A stretch of 64,000 bases of DNA from Epiperipatus broadwayi (Eukaryota; Onychophora; Udeonychophora; Euonychophora; Peripatidae). The notes below the pieces were generated by a model, which was not told where the DNA came from, made no database searches, and worked only from the letters and a program-made list of their open reading frames with translations. Location: NCBI GenBank assembly GCA_028023455.1, contig JAQFVV010006305.1, positions 3,465,001-3,529,000 on the forward strand, in the 5' to 3' direction. A program made the translations under genes and the position numbers. Shown piece by piece: positions 1-10,760 of the stretch. Numbering within the stretch: the first letter of the stretch is position 1; every line of letters begins with the position of its first letter.

Positions 1-2700
1 AATTTTTTTTGTTAAAAAATAAAGTTATAATGCATATGTATAGGCAGTGTGTGTTATAAAAGCTATTTAGTTAGTCACTTTTAAATTACACATATTAACT
101 TTCTTTAAAACTAACCTACACTTGCTAAATTTTAATATCTTATTCTATACTTCTATTTTTGCTTTTCTATAATTGTAATTTTGGATTTAAAAGCTAAGGA
201 TTTAATTTTAAATATTAGGGTTATAATTACTAAGCTAGCAATTAGATTATTTAAGGTCAGTTTATACATGATTTGAGTGGAGGAGTGTGTGTGTTACATC
301 ACATAAATATATCTACATTTATTAAATATTGAGAGAAAAGGAAGAAATCTGTTATTTTTTTTTCCTACTCACAATTTTTTTATTATTATAAGGGTTGTTT
401 TTCTGTTAAAAAACTTAGAGACGATGTGAGAAGTCTAATTTTAAAAATGTCTCATCTTAAGATCAAAAGAAAGAAGCTCAAATTTGAGATGTTACATGGG
501 TGTAAAAAAAGGATTAAGAGTATTTTTTCCTTCAAAACAAAAGTTTGTCTAAAAATCAGGATACTGAGATTTTTCATACTATTCAACTAAAAAACAATTT
601 GGTTAAAAATAAGTTATAAATCTAATTAAAAGAGGTGGTCCAAAAATAGAAAAAAAATCGGATATAAAAGCAGTCTGGAAAATCAGTTGAGCTATTATAA
701 TTATTATAGAGACTTTTGAAAATCTTGAAACTACAAGGACAAGCATTTTTAACTTTACAAAAAATCTCAATCAAAAATCATTTTTTTTATTATTAAATTT
801 TTTTTGAGGATTGAAGATATAAGAATGGCAGGGTAAGAAAATTAATATATGTCTTGTTTGTTGACCAGACCATCCAGCCAGTGCATCATATAGGAAAAAA
901 AAGATGTCTTGTCTGAAAAATAATATTCTACACCTTTCAACTGACTGAGAGAAATAAGATGTTTTTTAAATAGAAAGAAGAAAACATTCACCTGCATTGG
1001 AAGGTGATCAGAAAAAAGAGTAATCTACTGATAAATATTAAATCATCAAGTCCAATTAATTTTTCCAGTAACTGAGTTTAAATCCAAGCAAAATTATAAA
1101 TGTAAAAACAACTGATATACTTCATCCACTAAAAGAATCATGCTTGACAGGAAGAGAAGAAAAGTTAATATAATGATTTCCAAATTGTCCACTAAAGCAA
1201 ATAACATCAATAGAATCATCATCATCAAATAATTATACACCTCAAGAAAGAGATTGTTCCAAAGAAAAACGGAAATGGTAGCTGCAAAATATAGACATTG
1301 AACAAAATAAATTTGAATTACTGGAAGTCGCTACAAAGAATAGAACGGTAATATAAGTTTTTTTTATATATTTTCTTTATAGTATCAGAGACTTAGTAAA
1401 ATTTTAGCAACAGAGTGGTATATTTTTGTTTAGAGAACTTTTCAAACAACCAAGATCAATTGAAACCCAGAATTTCTTAATAACGATAAACATAGGCTTC
1501 CTTAATGATTTCATATGTACTAAAATTATGATTTTCTATTAACTTAAAGTTATGAAATGTTATTAATATGTAACACATATTTTTTTTATTATTATTTTGT
1601 TTTAAATAATATTTTTGTTATTATGGGGATAAAACATGCACATACATAATAATATAATACTTGTTGCATATATGTAATGGTGTGTGAATGTAAAGAAAGA
1701 AAAATAGGCGGTATTATAATACTTGTTGTTTTAAGTTAAAGTATAGCATTTCAGAGGGTAGAAGAGAGGGAGAGAAAATAATTTAAAACTTGTTTCTAAA
1801 ACTTGCTCTTTCCAATTTTACTAACATTTATTTTTTTATCATTCTACTTCACATGTTAGATTTATAAAGGTATGTGTGTGAAAGAGAAAAGAGAGAGAGA
1901 AAAAAAGAATGTTTATTTTTTTTTGAGACATTTTCTCGTGGAGTGAAAATCATGGTCAATGTGACATCCAATTTGAAATACATTTACGGGAAGGGGGGAA
2001 GAATTTAAAATTAATGTTATGATTTTAAAACAGTTGATTATGATTATTGTTGTTATTGTTGATATCAGTTTTCATGTAGATATAAATTTTTTTATATATA
2101 TGTTAGAAATGCAATAATAAATATTAGTTTATTTTATTAAATGAGGCGTATATATTTCATTAAGAGTAGTCTTTATTAAGTGTGATCATTCATCATCAAG
2201 GTGAATATTAGCTATTTAAGTTCCAATTAAATATACTAAGATTAGCCACTAATTATTAATTTCTGAAACTAAATTTTATGATTAGGCTTAGTCCTAAAGC
2301 TGTGGTTGAAACCATTATTGTTATCATTATCAACATCATCATCATCATCAATGTTTTAATTAATGACTAGTTAAATGTTTAAAGGCCATAAATAAATATT
2401 GATTTCATAGTATTTAGTGATTTCTGAATAATTATCATAACCACCATCCCATCATCTATTTCATGCAAGGATGAGTGAATTGCCATCCTAAATTAATAAT
2501 AATCTGAGCTAGTAAAACTTGTAAAGAAAAATATTGAAAGGCATTTATTATGTTGAGATCTAAGAAATGATTTCTGTCTAATGAATTTATATACTCCACT
2601 TTAGTTTAAGGATGTTTTATGTTTAACTAAATATTATTGCATACAGTGATATGGGTCGAAAAGCAAAATCCTCCATTTTTATTAGAAATAAAGTACCAAA
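1..2700. other. Unassigned AT-rich DNA
   Basis: No open reading frame longer than about 60 codons and no recognisable protein similarity on either strand. It holds homopolymer A/T runs, a short run of CAT repeats near 2,332-2,350 and a purine-rich tract around 1,740-1,920. The stretch near 840-1,330 is somewhat less AT-rich than its surroundings, but I could not read a coding frame or a transposon signature in it. Confidence 0.5.
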
Positions 2701-2701
2701 A

Positions 2702-2775
2702 AGGATTCAAACCCAGTACATGTGAAAAAGTTATAAATATAACTTTGTCTAGGTTCAGCTAATCTAGTGGCGTCC
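2702..2775 (-). repeat. Possible tRNA-derived SINE or tRNA relic
   Basis: Read on the minus strand, the segment contains TAGCTGAACCTAG, resembling an RNA polymerase III A box, and about 35-40 bases later GGGTTTGAATCC, a close match to a B box. The order and spacing fit a tRNA-like head. The stem after the B box does not close properly, so this is not an intact tRNA gene. A SINE head or a tRNA pseudogene is the best reading; a chance match cannot be excluded from one copy. Confidence 0.35.
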
Positions 2776-3385
2776 TGATAGACCATATTCACTTGTTGTT
2801 CACTTAGACATGCACTTGAGATCCAACCAAGAGATAAGAGTGAGTAAAAACTACAGTTGGATATATTGAGAGATATTTGATTGAGTTACCAGTGTACTCA
2901 CTCACTTGATTTCCATATACCTGAGTTATAATGGTTTGTTCTGAATAATTGCTTATAGTTTGATCTACTTGTTTATTGTTGATACAATGCCTGCCTAACC
3001 AAGGTTTGAAATAGGCCAGACACCTTAAATGATTAGTCTCCAGGCATTAGTGTTTATAATTATTGATATTGTGATATCTTTAATTTCTAATTATAGAAAT
3101 ATGTTTAATTTATTCCTACTCATCATTTTAATATTTATTTACTATTATACTATCCAGGAGTATATTTCATTCAATCCAATGATGTTTTAATATAATTTTT
3201 CAATAGCTTATAGACTACTCAGATATAGTAATGAATCTTTTCTACCTTTATTTGTTTATATTTGAATTCTTTTGATCCCCTTATTTAGGTTACAATGGAT
3301 CTATATTTGAATCTTAACTCTTTTGATAACCACTTTATTATTGATATTTTATCTTAATTCTTTTGATCTACTTTATTTTGTTACA

Positions 3386-3411
3386 ATATATATATATATA
3401 TATATATATAA
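3386..3411. repeat. (TA)n microsatellite
   Basis: About 26 bases of uninterrupted TA dinucleotide repeat within AT-rich DNA. No element boundary is obvious on either side. Confidence 0.95.
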
Positions 3412-3517
3412 CTTACAAGCTTAAGAGATAGGGTCATGTGATCTATGACTCTTATTTTGACTATTTATAGTCTCCGCCAAAAGTCTTATGCAATTTTGTA
3501 TTGCTATAACTACTAAT

Positions 3518-3740
3518 ATATGGTATGGCTGAAGATCTATCAGCCCCATATAGCTATTTGAGTTGGATAGCTGGGTTTGAAGACATGTAGATGTCTGAAA
3601 ATTTCAGATTTTCCACTCAATAGATAACTTTTAGCTAGTGTCTGAACCTACCCTGACACCTCTCTGAGGAGTTCCAAAGCATGAAACCATGGTCAGGGGT
3701 TTGGGGAGAGGTTCCTGACAGAGATATTTTAAGTGCTGAC
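3518..3740 (+). repeat. Less AT-rich segment with tRNA-like boxes, possible SINE
   Basis: The first 65 bases carry TGGTATGGCTGAAG (A-box-like) and, about 50 bases on, GGGTTTGAAGAC (weak B-box-like). They are followed by about 150 bases of more balanced composition with imperfect inverted repeats (for example GTCAGGGG and CCTGAC near 3,690-3,720). This architecture suggests a SINE body, but no second copy was recognised in the window, so the call is tentative. Confidence 0.25.
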
Positions 3741-3790
3741 TCTGGCTAAGCATTTATCATAAAGCTTGTAGAGGAATTGGCAATCCTCAC

Positions 3791-3795
<5 letters not shown>

Positions 3796-3869
<74 letters not shown>
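3796..3869. repeat. (TA)n microsatellite at the end of a Penelope-like copy
   Basis: Roughly 74 bases of pure TA repeat. Its right edge is exactly where the minus-strand Penelope-like 3' UTR stops resembling the longer copy at 8,560-8,745, so the tract either terminates that copy or expanded from TA bases inside it. Confidence 0.95.
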
Positions 3870-3871
<2 letters not shown>

Positions 3872-4267
3872 CAAAACTACCCCAAATCCAAAAATTAAAA
3901 CAGACCAGCATAAAAATAATATTAAAACACAACCTAAGGTTTCACTGCTACAAGCAGACTTCTCAAGTGTAAAGAACTACAAAAACTACACAATATATAT
4001 AATATTAAAAAGTACTCACAAATCCATTCACTTCCCATCCACCCTTAATATTAAAAGAATTTTTAAATAAGTTAATTGCTTCAGAATAATACATTTTCAA
4101 TAATAAAAACTCTTTAATTCTTCTTTTGATTTCATTTCTCTCAAAGAAGACAACCTTAGTTTCATCAAAATCAATAGTGTGGCCTGTATCTTTTTCATGG
4201 ACATATAAAGCAGAACTAAGATATCTATTTTTAGCAGCTACTTTATGAGATACAGACTGATAGCTAT
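3870..4267 (-). pseudogene. Penelope-like element, deletion derivative (C-terminal endonuclease piece and 3' UTR)
   Basis: On the minus strand an open frame (4,301 down to 4,005) ends with the same endonuclease C-terminus as the plus-strand copy next to it: RYLSSALYVHEK, TGHTIDFDE and RRIKEFLLLK, ending in GGWEVNGFV. Downstream, 3,870-4,004 is a 3' UTR whose sequence recurs in inverted orientation at 8,565-8,700. The frame passes straight from SVSHKVAA to KNRYLSS, so about 140 codons present in the neighbour, including the cysteine pair and the YIG motif, are missing. It therefore cannot encode an active endonuclease. It lies head to head with the plus copy and is joined to it through a 35-bp perfect inverted repeat. 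Confidence 0.8.
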
Positions 4268-4313
4268 CAGGTTTAATTATAGCTATCAGTCTGTATCTCA
4301 TAAAGTAGCTGCT
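4233..4313. repeat. 35-bp perfect inverted repeat joining two Penelope-like copies
   Basis: Bases 4,233-4,267 and 4,279-4,313 are exact reverse complements separated by 11 bases. The repeat is PLE-derived (it encodes SYQSVSHKV in both directions) and forms the junction between the minus- and plus-strand copies. Such head-to-head partial copies are known for Penelope-like elements. The apparent Met start of the plus-strand frame at 4,245 lies inside this palindrome and so is an artefact of the join. Confidence 0.85.
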
Positions 4314-4973
4314 TTAAGGAATTATTGTCATAGGAATATTAAATTAAATAATTCTAGTGGGGTAGCTTTGTTTCAGAAATATCAATTTTATAAATATTAC
4401 TTGAGTGTTGGATACTCTGATAAATTTGTTAAAAGTATTTTATTTAATAGTAATATCTGTAAGGATGTAAAGGTTAAAGAAAAATATGATTTTATTTCTT
4501 TGCCATTTAAATTGTCTTCTTATAAAATTGTGTGTAGAAATAGTAAATTGTTTGGAAATAAGAAAATTGCTTGGAAAAGGGGTGTTACATTGAATAATTT
4601 ATTAAATAATACAAAAGAAGTTTTTGATAGAAAGACTATTCCTTGTATAGAATATTTTATTCCTTGTTTATTTTGTAAGAAGGTTTACATAGGTCAGAGT
4701 AGTTTGAGTTTAAATGAAAGAATAAAGGTTCATAAAAGTAGAATTAAAAATAGATATCTTAGTTCTGCTTTGTATGTCCATGAAAAAGATACAGGCCACA
4801 CTATTGATTTTGATGAAGCTAAGGTTCTCTTCTTTGAGAGAAATGAAATCAAAAGAAGAATTAAAGAGTTTTTATTATTGAAAAGTTATTATTCTGAAGC
4901 AATTAATTTATTTAAGAGTTCTTTTAATATTAAGGGTGGATGGGAAGTGAATGGATTTGTGGGTAGTTTTTAA
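4279..4973 (+). pseudogene. Penelope-like retroelement, 3' part: RT-EN linker and GIY-YIG endonuclease
   Basis: An uninterrupted frame of about 230 codons encodes the C-terminal third of a Penelope-like polyprotein. Residues about 80-130 are the linker after the reverse transcriptase (IAWKRGVTLNNLLNNTK). Residues about 134-210 are the GIY-YIG endonuclease: a cysteine cluster (IPCIEYF, IPCLFC), then KKVYIGQSS, LNERIKVHK with the arginine expected in the active site, H and TGH positions in ALYVHEKDTGHTIDFDE, and an ERNEIKRRIKE helix. This endonuclease is the hallmark of PLEs among retroelements. The reverse transcriptase fingers, palm and thumb are absent, so the copy is 5'-truncated and not autonomous. 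The frame is free of stops, which suggests fairly recent insertion. The Met at 4,245 comes from the palindromic join and is not a native start. Confidence 0.9.
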
Positions 4974-4977
4974 TAGT

Positions 4978-4992
4978 ATATATATATATATT
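4978..4992. repeat. (TA)n tract, left insertion point of TA-flanked element 1
   Basis: Short TA repeat five bases after the PLE stop codon. In the minus-strand PLE copy the same place reads as a few TA repeats followed directly by TTGTGTAG of the 3' UTR. Here it is followed by foreign sequence beginning TTGTAACTG. Confidence 0.85.
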
Positions 4993-7900
4993 GTAACTGT
5001 AAATCTTCTCGTGGCCAACTATAGCCATCGAAGGCCATTGCCCTCTCAACTAAAATTGTAACCATCTGCTTGCCCCTCATCTACCTATCGTGTATGAACA
5101 CGTTGCAGCACTAAAAATTGTAACCGCAAATTGTGTGGTCTCAATTACGTAATATAAGTGCACTAGGAATTGTAACCTTGGTCACTGATCAACTCTCACT
5201 CAATTATTGTCAGCTATTAAGAGCTGTAACCAAAAAAACATATCAAGCTATCTATTTAATGCACCAAAGACCACAATCAACATCTGGAGCAACTTACCAT
5301 AGACCAAACTAATGATCTAACATAAACTTTTTACAATTTATTTGATCGCAGCCAGGGTATACTGCGAAGACCTATCATAGTATTATTATAAAACACATTA
5401 AACAAATTATAAGTGCAATGTTATTACTTTTAAACCTTAATTTGCGATTTTTATGGTATGCGACCGTATGGCCGACCATGTACAAGATGGCGTAATTTGT
5501 GGAACTACATAAGATTATGAAATTTTAAACCATCTATATGATTTTTAATACGAATGCTAGTCCAGGTAAAGCTTTGCAATAAATAAACATAAATACTTGG
5601 GTTCTGATTTTATAGTTTATCATATTACTGAGACTCTTATTATACTGACAAATGACAATTTAAAAACGTTAAGTAAATATATTTAATCATATCATTATTT
5701 GGTAAATCTGTTCACAAGTTTAATAATTAATTTGTATTTTATACTAGAATCAACTACGCAAAGCCACAATGATGGAAAAGGTAAATGGGATTTTATTGTA
5801 CCTTACTCATCATAAACTACCAAAGACGAAAAGCATCTAAATGTTTTCTCAAAAAAATATTTATAAACTCTTATATCATGTTGACGATAATATGTAATTC
5901 AATGTATGCTCTTCAATGTATGCTCTATCCAAAGTTTATGATTTCTGATGTTATGAATGACACATAGCAACGGCACAGTAAGTTTAATTATAAATCAACG
6001 TTTATTTACAATTTTATGAACAATAAGTAATTAATTTCAATATTCTAAATAAAACATAAATAAACAAATCAAATAAATAAATTATAATTCAATCGACTTT
6101 CTTCAATACATCTCATAGGTACAGTATTTAAAATCTAATCATACCTTATCTCAATCTAATATAATGAATATTGAGGAATTTATAATAAATTCAGCATCAA
6201 TTCATGAAATATTAAACGTCATTTCCAGATTCAATAAATCCCTACTGTACACCTATAATAATATAATAAATAATATGATGTCTGTATGATTTAGCTATAA
6301 TGTAATCATTAATTAAAGTGACAATTTAAACTTACGTTCCGGTTAATAATAATCAACCAACAGTTAATTATTATGAAGTACTTGAATAGAATGTCCTGCT
6401 ACCATTTAATAATCTAACCGATAAATTATGCTTACAAATGAAGAAGATGATTTAGCAGATTAACTAAAATACTTTGCCCAACTTATATCTGTGAAGCAAA
6501 ACATATTCCTGTGGATGCATTCATCTACACGTAGGAATTAAATAATACTAAACGTTTTGTATATTTAAACACCATCATAAAGTAATACGTATAATCACAC
6601 AATTCCGCGGATTAACCACCAGCGCAGGAATGTGTGTAAAATACAAAAATGGCAATTAAAATAATCTGCAGATTAACCACCAGCACAGATTAAAGCCCTT
6701 TAACATTCTAAAACAACATTATTATTTACTTCACATTAAAGTGCAAAATCATCCTCCTCAGTTCTTCTGACTATTCAGAAAACACTAACACTGTAGCAAA
6801 TGTGGGTTCTTGCATAATAAAATGTTACGCTAATCAGGACAACTAATGTACTACTTATCTTGCTTAAAATAAACATGTGTAATATAATATAAGTAATATT
6901 GGCATAGGAATATAAATCTGGAAAGACTCACAAAACATCTCACAAAGATTGATATATCTCATGAATTCATTTAGTACTTTTAAGCTTTTCCGCGAGCGCT
7001 ATTCTCTTGAATAAATATTTTATTCAACCCTTATTAATTTAAACTTAATAAATATAACTTTTGAACTTCACATGCAAGTTCATATAACGATAAAATAAAT
7101 TAATGTATTATTCATTAAATATATAAAATTTAACGGTGTGTGTGATAAAACTAAATGTATAGCATTTATAGTTCAATACATGAATTATAGCAGATGTGTG
7201 TATCACAAATTGGATTGTATAGCATTTTATAACTCCTAATGTGATCCGTGGAATCCATGTACGATGTGTAGAATAATAAGTATACGAGGTAATAGCTATA
7301 ACTGTAGTTAAATTCCATACATGCAATTCTATCCATTTGATTAGTTATTATAAGCAATATTAGATTAACGATTTTGCGTGGTTACCCAAACATGAAACAA
7401 TTTTAAAACATGATACGCAGAATTTAAATGAAAATGTTTTTCATAAAGTTATTAATCTCTACATTTCTCTATCAAAAGTGTTCCAAGTCTATCACATACA
7501 TGCAAGTATTTATTTATCCACGTGTTAACCCAGGAATACTAATTACAGCAATTAATTTATTCATTTCAAACCGACGATACAATTATAAAATAGCTTTGAT
7601 TAATTATTTGAAAACTGTTTATTATCCAAATGTTAAACAAATTAACTAGCAAATATTACTGGCATTGTAAAGTTAAATATCAATCAATATTATATTTTAT
7701 TAGAATTAAAAAACGGAAATATTAAAATATTTTGATAACTTTAACGTTTTACTTTAACTTAAAATTCTTCTTTTTTAAAAAACAAATTTTCATATTCATA
7801 AAACTTCTGTAATTAAATACTTGTTTAATTTTTCCAAATTGTAGAATAATAAATATTTCAAAACATACCAAAATCTTGTATTTAATTCTTTCAAACTTAA

Positions 7901-8557
7901 ACTGGGAAGCTCCGACATTTTAAAAATGTAATATTGGAAAATTTATTACCGGTGATTCGATCCACTTGGCCAGCCGACTTGAACAGACTTTTAAATTTAG
8001 CAATTCATCTTATAATTAATTACCACTATGTTATATTTACGTTTATAGCAAATTTTGTGGTAATCCGTTTACTTATTAACTATTTTAAAATTAAGCTTAT
8101 CAAATTTACACCATTTGCCTTTACCATTTTCTTTTCTTTCTTCCCTCCAAAAGCAAACTAACAGACGATCTTCCCTTAAATTCGCGCTCTTTTCTTTTTA
8201 CATTGAGACGCATACGTAATTACTATATTTATTTTTAATAATTAATTTTTAATTGAACAAATGGTTTTTTAATTCAATAGAAATAATTTTTAAGATCATT
8301 TTAGACAAATAAAAATAAAATATTATTTTTAATACTATTTTTCCAAACTTTAATGTATTGTCAGATTTTTAAAAAGTTAAACATTTTGATATGAGTTAGC
8401 ATATGGGAAGAGGCAAATTTAAATTTATCAAAATAATATAAGAAAGTAATCTGTTCAAAGTGCAATCAAGCCAATCAAATCACCAAAAGAAGAAAGAGAA
8501 ATTTTTATACTAGTTACACCAAATAATATATTTTATACTAAAATATATGGTTACAAT
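4992..8557. mobile_element. TA-flanked repeat element 1 (non-coding, about 3.57 kb)
   Basis: AT-rich, stop-riddled sequence bounded by TTGTAACTGTA on the left and, as reverse complement, TTGTAACCATA on the right, each next to TA repeats. PLE 3' UTR sequence stops at the left edge and resumes at the right edge, so the block behaves as one insertion into a TA site. No transposase, integrase or reverse transcriptase could be recognised in any frame; the frames at 5,785-5,967, 7,108-7,357, 7,428-7,649 and 7,934-8,161 look like chance. Its termini resemble those of elements 2 and 3, but I saw no convincing internal similarity. A non-autonomous DNA transposon with TA target duplication is the simplest reading. 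A degenerate larger element is possible. Confidence 0.5.
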
Positions 8558-8559
8558 AT

Positions 8560-8745
8560 ATATATATTGTGTAGTTTTTTGTAGTTCTTTACACTTGAGA
8601 AGTCTGCTTGTCGCAGTGAAACCTTAGGTTGTGTTTTAATATTATTTTTATGCTGGTCTGGTTTAATTTTAGATTTGGGGTATTTTTGATTTTATATTGA
8701 CTAGTTTAGCTTTATGCTTGTAATGTTTATATATATATATATATT
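8560..8745 (+). mobile_element. Penelope-like 3' UTR, displaced from its ORF
   Basis: About 140 bases from TTGTGTAG onward match, in opposite orientation, the 3' UTR of the minus-strand PLE copy at 3,870-4,004 (shared blocks include ACTTGAGAAGTCTGCTTG and AAACCTTAGGTTGTGTTTTA). It then continues about 45 bases further than that copy, to CTTGTAATGTTTATATATA. It lies in the right orientation and at the right point in the UTR to be the missing 3' end of the plus-strand copy ending at 4,973, separated by element 1. Its terminal TA repeats are immediately followed by element 2. Confidence 0.75.
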
Positions 8746-9304
8746 CTGCCCTCCTCCTCCGTCCGTCCACGTCCTCTCCATAAAATTTATATACTGTTTA
8801 AAATATATTCCGGGTTCTAGCTCAGTTTAACAAATGAATAAATGAAATATCCAGCATTAATTAAAATGATTATTAGCTCTAGCTTTTAAAATACAAGTAC
8901 AGTTATATTTGTAAATGAATTAATAAATATTTATTATTTTCATGAGACATGGAGTGACGACACGGAGAACGAGATAGACTACATTGAGATATTATCCACA
9001 TGATACTATCTCAATGGCATAAGAACACTATTCCCCCTTTTACTATACTAAATAACTAACTTATAGTATCCTTACGACTTTCTAAGGTCTTTTCATTACG
9101 ATTAAAATAATAATCATGTCTTAATATTCTTTGTAATAATAATCTAGCTCAATTAAATAAGATTAAGTAAATAAATAGAATAAATAAAATAAAATCAAAT
9201 CTCAGGTTCATAAATTGTATTCTAACTGATTTAAAATTACGGTAGTAAACTATGAAAAGGGAATTTTATGTCATAAATTCACTACGCAGCAACTAACAAT
9301 AATA

Positions 9305-9344
<40 letters not shown>
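9305..9344. repeat. (AAT)n microsatellite
   Basis: About 13 consecutive AAT units inside element 2. The matching position in element 3 (near 17,685) has only a few copies, so this looks like expansion after insertion. Confidence 0.95.
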
Positions 9345-10489
9345 GTATAATATAATCTTATTACTTCCTAAATGAAATAAATAATTACGTACGTGGCAGT
9401 ATTTTAATAATCCGACAACAAAATACGTGTGGTAACATCAGCATATAATTTATTTTAATATTGTGGCAACCAACTTATGACCAATAAATGATATAATTAT
9501 GCTCTTTTAATTTTATCATCCAAATAAATTTTCAAAATTATTATAACACTTTTATGTTTACCTATTTTGTGCAAAACTATATGTCTGTTTCAATTATAAA
9601 TGTGTATTGTGATATCATGCATCCATGTGGAGAAATAATAACGAAGACACAAAGCTTTATAATAAATTTACAACAAAGTTTATTAATAACATAAACAAAT
9701 AACACTATTTTACATTATGTACATTGGATATCCTTACTCTCCTATCACAAAGTTATTTTTTACTAGTTTATAAAATGAAAATTAAACTTCTCCTTATTTT
9801 TCTAGTTAATTCTCATCTTTTAAATACTTAAGAAAGTACAGTATTATTATTATTATTGGATTTCTTATTTTAGTTTAGCTTGTTACAAAAATGTATTTTA
9901 TTTATAATTATCACTAATACTTTGTATCCCTACTATTTTTTAAAATTATATTTTTACAAAATTATATTCGTAGTAAACATTCTACAAAATCATAAAACTC
10001 TAATTTTATATTAGTTATATGGAATCCTACAGATTCAAAAACATTCTTCTATATTTGATATTACGTTTTATTGTTCACTATACAATGCTTATTAATCTAA
10101 TATACTCATTCAAGCCTTGCTTCGGATGGTAATTACAATTATTAACACACCATGCACAAATATATGTGTCTTTTACACATTATTGAATTATTTTCTTAAC
10201 AAACATGCAATATTTATTTTCTAAATATTATTATAAAAATATTCAAATTTTATTATCACTTAAAAAAAAAACTTTGTTTTAGATTTCTCTTTTAAAAATC
10301 TTATATTCGTTTCCAAATTGGTTTTAAACTGTATTATATGATTCTTTCTCTCTTTATGATTTTTTTTTTACTTTCATTTTTTAAAATTACACAGTTCTAA
10401 CACATTCCAGTAAATAAACTATTCTTACTTAAACTATAACATACCCTCAGTTCTATTTTATTCATTATTTCTGTAAAAATATCTTTCTG

Positions 10490-10760
10490 ACGATGCAGAT
10501 TCACGAAACAGGGATAGCGAAATTAGATGCACAGGATCAAAATAACTAGAATATTATCCGTCATAAACCTTGACAATAATGGCACAGTGAATTCAAAGAC
10601 ACTATAGAAGAGTGACCTTTGTCTGTCTACTCACCTCTATTATAGGAGTGATGCTAAAGCTATTTCTTCAGCTTTATATAACATCAAAGAGTTTAAAAGA
10701 TACGTAAAGACACTGTCCAAAATATATGTGTTCAGTGATAGGGCTTAGTTAGCTATACTG
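10490..10760 (+). pseudogene. Possible RNase H-like fragment inside element 2
   Basis: This 270-base stretch is less AT-rich than its surroundings. One plus-strand frame reads STHLYYRSDAKAISSALYNI and shortly after IYVFSDRA, then LAILKSHK after a stop. The pattern of an acidic residue plus a helix, followed by a strand ending in (S/T)D about 25 residues later, resembles the RNase H domains of LTR elements and some LINEs. There are in-frame stops before and after. The similarity is my own pattern match and is weak. Confidence 0.2.

Noticed and set aside
3777-4070. Frame rich in alternating Ile-Tyr (also at 13,310, 37,132 and 47,268)
   Set aside because: Direct translation of TA microsatellites; not coding.
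4245-4278. Met start of the Penelope-like frame at 4,245
   Set aside because: It falls within the inverted-repeat junction; the first residues are the reverse strand of the same sequence and are not native to the polyprotein.
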